Shown piece by piece: positions 57,845 through 64,000 of a stretch of 64,000 nucleotides of DNA. The position numbers and the translations under genes were made by a program. This stretch comes from Bursaphelenchus xylophilus. Taxonomy: Eukaryota; Nematoda; Chromadorea; Rhabditida; Aphelenchoididae. The first letter of the stretch is position 1, and every line of letters starts with the position of its first letter. The stretch spans positions 3,596,001 to 3,660,000 of the forward strand of contig CAJFCV020000002.1 in assembly GCA_904066235.2 (NCBI GenBank), written 5' to 3'. The notes under the pieces are model-generated. The model saw only the letters and a list, made by a program, of their open reading frames with translations. It was not told where the DNA came from and did not search any database.

Positions 57845-58294
57845 CAGGGGAACTACTCCAAGTGCGACGCTCAGATTTTGATGAAACTTGGCACAAATTT
57901 AGAATAATTTTTTTCTAAGATATATGCGAGAATCCTAGCTCGCGTTTTACAGAAAGAGCCGAGATTTTTAGATCGAAAGTCGGGGAAATTTTAGGACTTT
58001 TTGTCGAATTTCGGCACGAAAAGTTTCATGCCTATTTCTGCCGTAAAGGATAATGTTTCTACAAAAAATCAAAATTTTCCGCACGAAACTGCCAAAGTTA
58101 TGGCCAAAAAGCGCTTTTATCTCTGACCGCTCTCCACGTTTAGCGTGCTCTCTCGGCGGAAAAAATCGTTTGGTATCTCGGCGGCGCCCGAAAAGCGCGA
58201 GCTAAAACTTTCAGGAATTGATATTTAGTCCATATCCGATGTGTGGGCAAAATTTAAAGAAAATCTGACCGTCGCACTTGGAGTGCTTCCCGTG
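57845..58294. mobile_element. M4 inverted-repeat element, full length (450 bp)
   Basis: Ends CAGGGGAACTACTCCAAGTG and CACTTGGAGTGCTTCCCGTG are inverted copies. TAA is on the left and CAA on the right, so the target duplication is nearly intact. The whole length closely matches the copy at 45,394. Confidence 0.8.
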
Positions 58295-58354
58295 CAAGGT
58301 ATTTTGCGGAAAGGAACGAGATTTTTAGAGCTAAGGAATAGTGCGACCTCTGTG

Positions 58355-58497
58355 CCGGAGCTTCCAACATTGTTTCAAATATTTCTCCGCCAATAATGCA
58401 CCGATCTCTATAAAATTTGTATCAAATTGAAGCGGAGGCATCCCATTTTTTGTTCACCAAATATAACAGGCCGAAGTTTACGGAGGCCCCCGTGCTG
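58355..58497 (-). repeat. R7 dispersed repeat, inverted
   Basis: Inverse of the copies at 12,743 and 62,952, with TATTTCTCCGCCAATAATGC and AGTTTACGGAGGCCC. Confidence 0.6.
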
Positions 58498-59011
58498 CCC
58501 TTCGATACTTTCGTTACAAGCCCAAAGGCGATGAAACATAAAAAAATTTGCAATGGTTCCTTGGACTGCACTGTATCTTCAAAATTCGCCAAAGGTGTCG
58601 TTTTTTTGAAGGCTTTTGATCTAAATATCCCGGCCGTTTCTGCAAAGCGCGAACTAGGAGTCTCGCATATTTTTTGCGCCCAGTTTCGTCAAAGCGCTTT
58701 GAGTACTTTCCCTGTTAATTAAACGAAATGTTTAAAAATGCTAGCAAATAGGAGAGACGCGTGACGACATCTACTCTGAACGTGCATAACAAGTTTCCAG
58801 CCTAGATTGTCCGAGAACACAGGGTTTGTTCTCATTCGTTCGTCGTAGTAGCTTGCCTAGACTAAAATACGCTCTTTGGACACTTGTTATTTCCATGAAC
58901 TTTACATTAAAAAATTACGCATCTAAACCTTTTCCAAGTCCGGGAAACCTAATTGAAAATCATTGCGAAAATTTTTTAGGCTTCACCGATTTCGGGCTTC
59001 AAAATTTGGAA
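58498..59011. other. M4 fragment and unassigned DNA
   Basis: GGCTTTTGATCTAAATATCC to TTGAGTACTTTCCCTGTTAA at about 58,600-58,720 is a partial M4 copy. Nothing else is recognised. Confidence 0.45.
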
Positions 59012-59760
59012 CCAGAAATTAGGGGGTCCCTTCGGGCCCCCCAATTTCTGGACTTCTACTTGTACTTTTAACTGATGATTTTGATTTTTTTAAAGTTTAC
59101 CAAAAGCTCGGGGGCCTGCGGCCCCCTCGTATGTGGAAAACTTCCAAAAATTTCCAGAAATTAGGAGATCCCTTCGGGCCCCCCAATTTCTGGAACTTTT
59201 ACTTGAACTTTTTACTCTTGCTTTTGAACTTTATCTAAACCTTTTGATTTTTTTGAAAGTGTTCCAAAGGCTCGGGGCCTGCGGCCCCTCGCATGCGGTG
59301 CCACGTATAATACTGAATGCTGTGAAGACTTGACCGGAAGGCTCGGGGGCCTGCGGCCCCCTCGCATGCGGAAAAGTTCCAAGCTCCTAACTTCCTGTCA
59401 AATCCTATCCCAAATCCATCACTTTCCCCACAAAACAAAATTCCAAAAATTCCTATCACAGTACTTTCCTATACAAAAGTACCACACTGTGCACCACTCA
59501 ATTGCACTCGAAACAGACCGCACCCCGCACTTGCATTTTACCCTTCGGGCCCCCTTTTTCTGGAACTTTTACTTGATCTTTTAACTCTTGTTTTTTATTT
59601 TGTTTTGTAATTTTACAAAAGGCTCGGGGCCTGCGGCCCCTCGCATGCGGTGCCATGTCTCATATTGAATACTAAAAAAGACATGAAAGAAGATTACCTA
59701 TTACCTCAAAGGCTCGGGGGCCTGCGGCCACCTCGCATGCGAAAAAGTTCCTAAAATTCC
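59012..59760. repeat. hairpin array, left block (A and B hairpins)
   Basis: A-type hairpins lie at 59,012-59,051 and 59,154-59,193, with a partial one at 59,541. B-type hairpins (GGGGGCC-TGC-GGCCCCC or the shorter GGGGCC form, followed by TCGCATGCGG) lie at 59,105, 59,268, 59,339, 59,620 and 59,710. They are separated by AT-rich spacers such as CTTTTACTTGAACTTTTTAC. Confidence 0.85.
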
Positions 59761-60104
59761 TGTTTTCATCAAAGCCCTAACCTAAAACCCTTCACTACCC
59801 CTAAAAAACAAATTTCCCACAATTTCTATCACAGCACCACGTACTCAACCCAAACTATGCAAAGGTACCACACTTTGCATCACTCACCTGCACTCGTACC
59901 CGACCGCACCCCGCAATCACACTTTTCTGACTGACTGCCAAACCGAGCAAAAATTTTGAAAATGATTTTTGAATTTTTCAAAAATTCCCATTTTCCCACG
60001 AAATCGACCGCGATTTTTCGACCAATCAGCGCACGAATAGATTGGCTTCATTCCGACCGGACAGACAGACAATGAGTCCATTCTTTTACTTTAAAGAAAG
60101 GGGA

Positions 60105-61034
60105 CCAGAATGTCGGGGGTCCCTGCGGGACCCCTCCATTCTGGCAGATTCAGCAAACCTTTATTCAGCACTTTTTTGAAAATTTTCGACATATTTTGAA
60201 GGTCGGGCGCCTTCGGCACCCTCTCATGAGCACAAACTGTCTCTGATTTTACACTAAGACGCTCGGGGGCCCTACGGACCCCCTCGCTTATGGTTTACTT
60301 CCACTTCGCACAGTCAGAGACAGAATTCGCAGAGATAAAAAAATGCACACTGCACATGCAGAGAATTGCAATTTGAGGGTCGGGCGCCTTCGGCACCCTC
60401 CCATGAGTAGAAACTGTCACTGATTTTACCTTGAGACACTCGGAGTCCTACGGACCCCCTCGCGTATGGTTTACCTCCATTTCGAACAGTCAGAGATGGA
60501 AATTGCAAAACCTTTGCATATCTCACACGCAGAGAAACGAACTGACCGCACACCACGCTCACTTTCTCACCGACTGATTTTTGATTCCGAAATTTAGCGC
60601 GTGCCATTCTCCAGTTTGCACAGTCAGAGGCAGAATTCGCAGAGATTAAAAAAATTGCACACTGCACATGCAGAGAACTGCAATTTGAGTAAAAACTGTA
60701 GTTGGTGTTACCTTGTGACGCTCCGGTATCCCGCGGACCACTCACTCCATTTATGGTTTGCCCTCAGTCCGCACCATCAGAAACATATTTTGCACAAAAT
60801 TGTACATTGCACACGCAGCGAACGGGGCCGACCGCACACCACACTCACTTTTTCACAGACTGATTTTTGATTCCGAAATTGAGAAATGAATTTGAATTTT
60901 CCCACAAATTTCCGAAATTGACCGATTTTTGAGCCCGAATTTTTTCAAAATGAGAATCATTTGGCTTCACTCAGAGCGGACAGACAAAAATAAGCGGACA
61001 GACAGATAATGAGACATTCTTTTGCATTCAGAAG
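60105..61034. repeat. hairpin array, higher-order unit 1
   Basis: Begins with an E-type hairpin (60,105-60,144, apex CCC-TGC-GGG). It then carries C-type hairpins at 60,200 and 60,376 (apex GCC-TTC-GGC) and D-type hairpins at 60,259 and 60,436 (apex CC-TAC-GG), with a worn D at about 60,718. The C-D pairs repeat every 177 bases. It closes with a segment ending in GACAGATAATGAGACATTCT. Confidence 0.85.
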
Positions 61035-61936
61035 GGGAACCAGAAATTAGGGGGTCCCTTCGGGCCCCCCTATTTCTGGCAGATTCAGCAAACCTTTATT
61101 CAGAACTTTTTTGAAATTTTAAAATATCTTGAGGGTCGGGCGCCTTCGGCACCCTCCCATGAGTACTAACTGTCTCTGATTTTACACTAAGACGCTCGGG
61201 GGCCCTACGGACACCCTCGCTTATGGTTTGCTTCCAGTTCGCACACTCAGAGACAGAATTCGCAGAGATTACAAAAAAATGCATACTGCACATGCAAAGA
61301 ATTGCAATTTGAGGGTCGGGCGCCTTCGGCACCCTCCCATGACTAAAAACTGTCGTTGGTCTTACCTTGCGACACTCGGGGGCCCTACGGACCCCCTCGC
61401 GTATGGTTTACCTCCATTTCGAACAGTCAGAGATGGAAATTGCAAAACCTTTGCATATTGCACACGCAGAGAAACGAACTGACCGCAAACCACACTCACT
61501 TTCTCACCGACTGATTTTTGATGGCGAAATTTAGCGCGTGCCATTCTCCAGTTCGCAGTCAGAGACAGAATTCGCAGAGATTAAAAAAATTGCACACTGC
61601 ACATGCAGAGAATTGCAATTTGAGTAAAAACTCGTTGATCTTACCTTGAGACGCTCGGGAATCCCACGGGCCACCCCGTTTATGGTTTGCCTTCAGTTCG
61701 CACAATCAAGGACAGATATTGCAAAAAAATTGCACATTGCACACGGAGATAAAGAAGCCGACCGCACACCACACTCACATTTTCACAGACTGATTTTTGA
61801 TTCCGAAATTAAGAAATGAATTTAAATTTTCTCACGAATTTCCGAATTTGACCGATTTTTGAGCTCGAATTTTTCAAAATGAGAATCATTTGGCTTCGGA
61901 CAGACAGATAATGACACATTCTTCTGCATTCAGAAG
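61035..61936. repeat. hairpin array, higher-order unit 2
   Basis: Repeats unit 1 in the same order: A at 61,040-61,079, C at 61,131 and 61,309, D at 61,191 and 61,371, and a worn D at about 61,651. The interval between A-type hairpins of successive units is 902 bases. Confidence 0.85.
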
Positions 61937-62160
61937 GGGAACCAGAAATTAGGGGGTCCCTTCGGGCCCCCCTATTTCTGGTACTTTTACTTGAACTTTT
62001 ACTCTTGCTTTTGAATTTTCTCTAAAGATTATGATACATTTTGAGATTTTTTGAAAAGGCTCGGGGCCTGCGGCCCCTCGCATGCGGTGCCACGTCTCAT
62101 AATGCTGTGAAAACTTGACTGGAAGGCTCGGGGGCCTGCGGCCCCCTCGCATGCAAGAAA
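61937..62160. repeat. hairpin array, right block
   Basis: An A-type hairpin at 61,942-61,981 is followed by B-type hairpins at 62,058 and 62,123, as in the left block. The array is therefore bracketed by A-B blocks. Confidence 0.8.
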
Positions 62161-62951
62161 TTTTCTGAAATTCCTAACTTTTCATCAAAACCCTAACCAA
62201 AATTCATCACTATCCCTAAAAAACAAAATTCCTAAAATTTCTATCACAGTTCCACGTACTCTACCCAAAATATCCGAAGGTACCCCACACGTCAAACTGA
62301 GATAAGCTAAAACAGTCCGGTGAATGGATTGGCAATTTGCCAAAAAAAGACGCTAAAAACCTTTTGTCGGGGAAGAAATGGGGAGTTTTTGGGGCGAGAG
62401 AGTACGTTTTTGCGTGCATTTTTTCTCTCTTTCTCTGCGAAATCATGACGAAGTGTAAAAAATCGATAGCGAAGAGTCTATTCCGGTCACCGGACTCCTC
62501 AGTTTGACGTGCCCCACTCTGCACTCAAGTTCAAGTGACTACACTCACAATGAATCCATACAGTTTCAATTGAAACCCCCTCGCATGCGAAAAAGTCCCT
62601 GAAATTCCTAACTTTTCATCAAAACCCTAACCCAAATTCATCACTTTCCCTAAAAAACAAAATTCCTAAAGTTTCTATCACATAACTACATACCAAACCC
62701 AAAATATGCAAAAGTACCCCTCTCTGCACCACCCACCTGCACTGGAAACCGACCGCACCCCGCACTCACATTTTTGCGACTGACTGCTCCGCAAACCAAA
62801 ACTTTGAAAATGATTTTGAATTATTCCCATTTTCCCACGACCGAGACCGATTTTTTGCCTCGAATTTTTGAAAATGAGAATTGTTTGGCTTCGGAATGAC
62901 AGACAGAAAAAGATTCATTCTTTTGCATTAAGAAAGGGGATGAAAATAATA
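62161..62951. other. array-derived spacer without hairpins
   Basis: CATCAAAACCCTAAC, TTCATCACT and CCTAAAAAACAAAATTCC recur with 59,770 and 62,620, and a broken B hairpin (CCCCCTCGCATGCGAAAAAG) lies at 62,576. Positions 62,290-62,520 differ and carry a short inverted pair, ACGTCAAACTGAG and CTCAGTTTGACGT, about 225 bases apart. Confidence 0.55.
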
Positions 62952-63098
62952 AAGGTCAGTACGGTGTTCTCCGTGAACTTTGGCCCATCATATTTGGTGG
63001 ACAAAAAGTTGGGTGCCTCAGCTTCAATCTGATGTAAATTTTATTGAAATCGGGGCACTGTTGGCGGAGAAATACTCGAAATAAGGTTAGAAGCTCCG
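62952..63098 (+). repeat. R7 dispersed repeat
   Basis: AAAGGTCAGTACGG, CGTGAACTTTGGCCCATCAT and GGCGGAGAAATACTCG match 12,743-12,896. Confidence 0.65.
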
Positions 63099-63239
63099 GC
63101 TGAGCTACCCTGCGGCTCAGCGGTCCATTTGGCCTAAAGTTGGCTAAAGGTGACTCTTGGGCCCTCTAGGGACCAGAGGGCTCTGCAATTGTTCTTTAGA
63201 AATAATTTTCCTTGTACGGGAGCTCGTTATGCATAGGTT

Positions 63240-63671
63240 CTACTGTACTTTCAATGCGCTTACATGATTTTCGAATGTTGAGCAAAGAACATGTTCCGTA
63301 GGAAAGTTTGTTGTATACATATCTGTTGAGTATGAAACACGAACCTGCGGATAGTACAAGTTGTTATATCTATCGTTTGTGTGCGAAAAATACTGTGCAC
63401 TCGTTTGTTCGAAGAGGAAATTTGACAGTACTTGTCCTATTTTCACTTGTTGTCCTTCTAAGAGTTTGTTCTGTGCATTGAAAACAAGAGCGGGTTCGGT
63501 GCATAATTTATTATGGTCACAGTAATATAGCGCGAATCTTAACTGCCGTTTTGTCGACAAGGTTAAGAGGTTTGTTGTCAGTTGGTTGTTTATTGCGGCA
63601 TCTGGGCATAAAGGGATGATACGCGTAACGATACAGGTTATTGTTCCTTTGCATAGAAGTGTTGACCTGCT
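63240..63671 (-). other. open frame of unknown nature
   Basis: A minus-strand frame stays open for 143 codons and has varied residues (for example LSTKRQLRFALYYCDHNKL). It has no ATG near its start, and its acceptor (GAAGCAG) is weak. In AT-rich DNA of this size one such open frame is expected by chance. I do not call it a gene. Confidence 0.2.
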
Positions 63672-63742
63672 TCATTGACTTTTTGTCTTTTCGCAAGTCT
63701 TGAACCGGTATTTTTAGGCTTCACTAGTGGAATGCGGCTCCA

Positions 63743-64000
63743 ATGACGTCGCGACGCACCTTTCAGTTCACCGCCAACGTTCTGCAGGCTACCTCGATTT
63801 TTACGTGCCTGTTGGTAATTTGTAGTGCAAGAGTGCTGGACAGAAGGAAAATCCATCCGGACTATCAGTTCATAGTGACGTTTAACGCCACCATCGACCT
63901 AATGTTTGCTTGTTTTTTGTGTGCGTTTTCGTTCGTAAGTTGCTTCAGGAGTTGGTTTGATGTGCAGAGGTTCCTCTGTACGCAGGTTGCGAAGAATCGA
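63743..64000 (+). CDS. first exon of a candidate multi-pass membrane receptor (partial)
   Basis: The exon 63,743-63,934 encodes 64 residues and ends at a good donor (TTC|GTAAGT) in phase 0. A splice-acceptor-like GTATTTTTAG lies 32 bases before the ATG. Two hydrophobic segments, about residues 12-28 and 44-64, are joined by the basic loop VLDRRKIHPD. Two spans with a short basic loop fit the start of a nematode seven-span chemoreceptor, but the family cannot be named from one exon. The gene leaves the window to the right. Confidence 0.45.
   Translation, partial: MTSRRTFQFTANVLQATSIFTCLLVICSARVLDRRKIHPDYQFIVTFNATIDLMFACFLCAFSFVSCFRSWFDVQRFLCTQVAKNR

Noticed and set aside
60314..60745. 143-codon minus-strand open frame in the hairpin array
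   Set aside because: It crosses several hairpins and the 177-bp module, so its sequence is a product of the tandem repeat.
59012..62160. Bacterial terminators or contamination suggested by GC-rich hairpins with TTCG apices
   Set aside because: Hairpins lack T tracts, lie in nested satellite units and are surrounded by repeats shared with the rest of the window (R7 on both sides).
63638..63856. 72-codon minus-strand open frame
   Set aside because: It overlaps the candidate receptor exon on the other strand and has no start or motif support.

Overview
This is a nuclear window from a nematode, most likely a rhabditid close to Caenorhabditis. The evidence is short-exon genes with TTTTCAG-type 3' splice sites, splice acceptors lying directly before start codons (trans-splicing), an apparent cyclophilin H / Rab21 operon, a secreted protein of the nematode MIG-18 type, and an AT-rich background full of inverted-repeat transposons. 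Exons are visibly richer in GC than the surrounding DNA.

Layout. From 1 to about 24.6 kb I find no convincing gene. This part holds AT-rich DNA, many copies of short inverted-repeat elements (called M1 to M5 here), three minisatellite arrays, and one decayed mariner transposon at 16,252-17,493. From 30,908 down to 24,691 on the minus strand lies a 14-exon gene for an unrecognised charged protein of 734 residues. Its longest introns are filled with foldback elements. From 31.5 to 35.4 kb two large palindromes sit back to back. The second carries a tRNA-like sequence in each arm, and one arm of the first carries a 161-bp tandem expansion. At 37,838-40,182 (+) is an alpha-1,3-fucosyltransferase gene (GT10). 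From 40.2 to 50 kb only repeats are seen.

The gene-dense part is 50-57.6 kb on the plus strand: a six-exon sugar-transporter-like MFS gene, cyclophilin H (cyn-11), rab-21, and a secreted four-repeat MIG-18-like protein with its own TATA box. Cyn-11 and rab-21 lie about 100 bp apart (poly(A) site to splice acceptor), the spacing of a nematode SL2 operon. From 59.0 to 62.2 kb lies an unusual nested tandem array of GC-rich hairpins. All share one architecture and a C-TNC-GG apex although their stems differ in sequence. At the right edge a first exon of a candidate multi-pass membrane receptor begins at 63,743 and leaves the window.

The genes cover different jobs: glycan fucosylation in the Golgi, solute uptake at a membrane, spliceosomal prolyl isomerisation, endosomal traffic and extracellular matrix. 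Apart from the cyn-11/rab-21 pair I see no pathway link. The most unusual content is structural: the hairpin array, the palindromes with tRNA-like cores, and the TGCACTGTGCA array. Exon boundaries were worked out by hand from splice signals, reading frame and family similarity. No alignment or transcript data were available.
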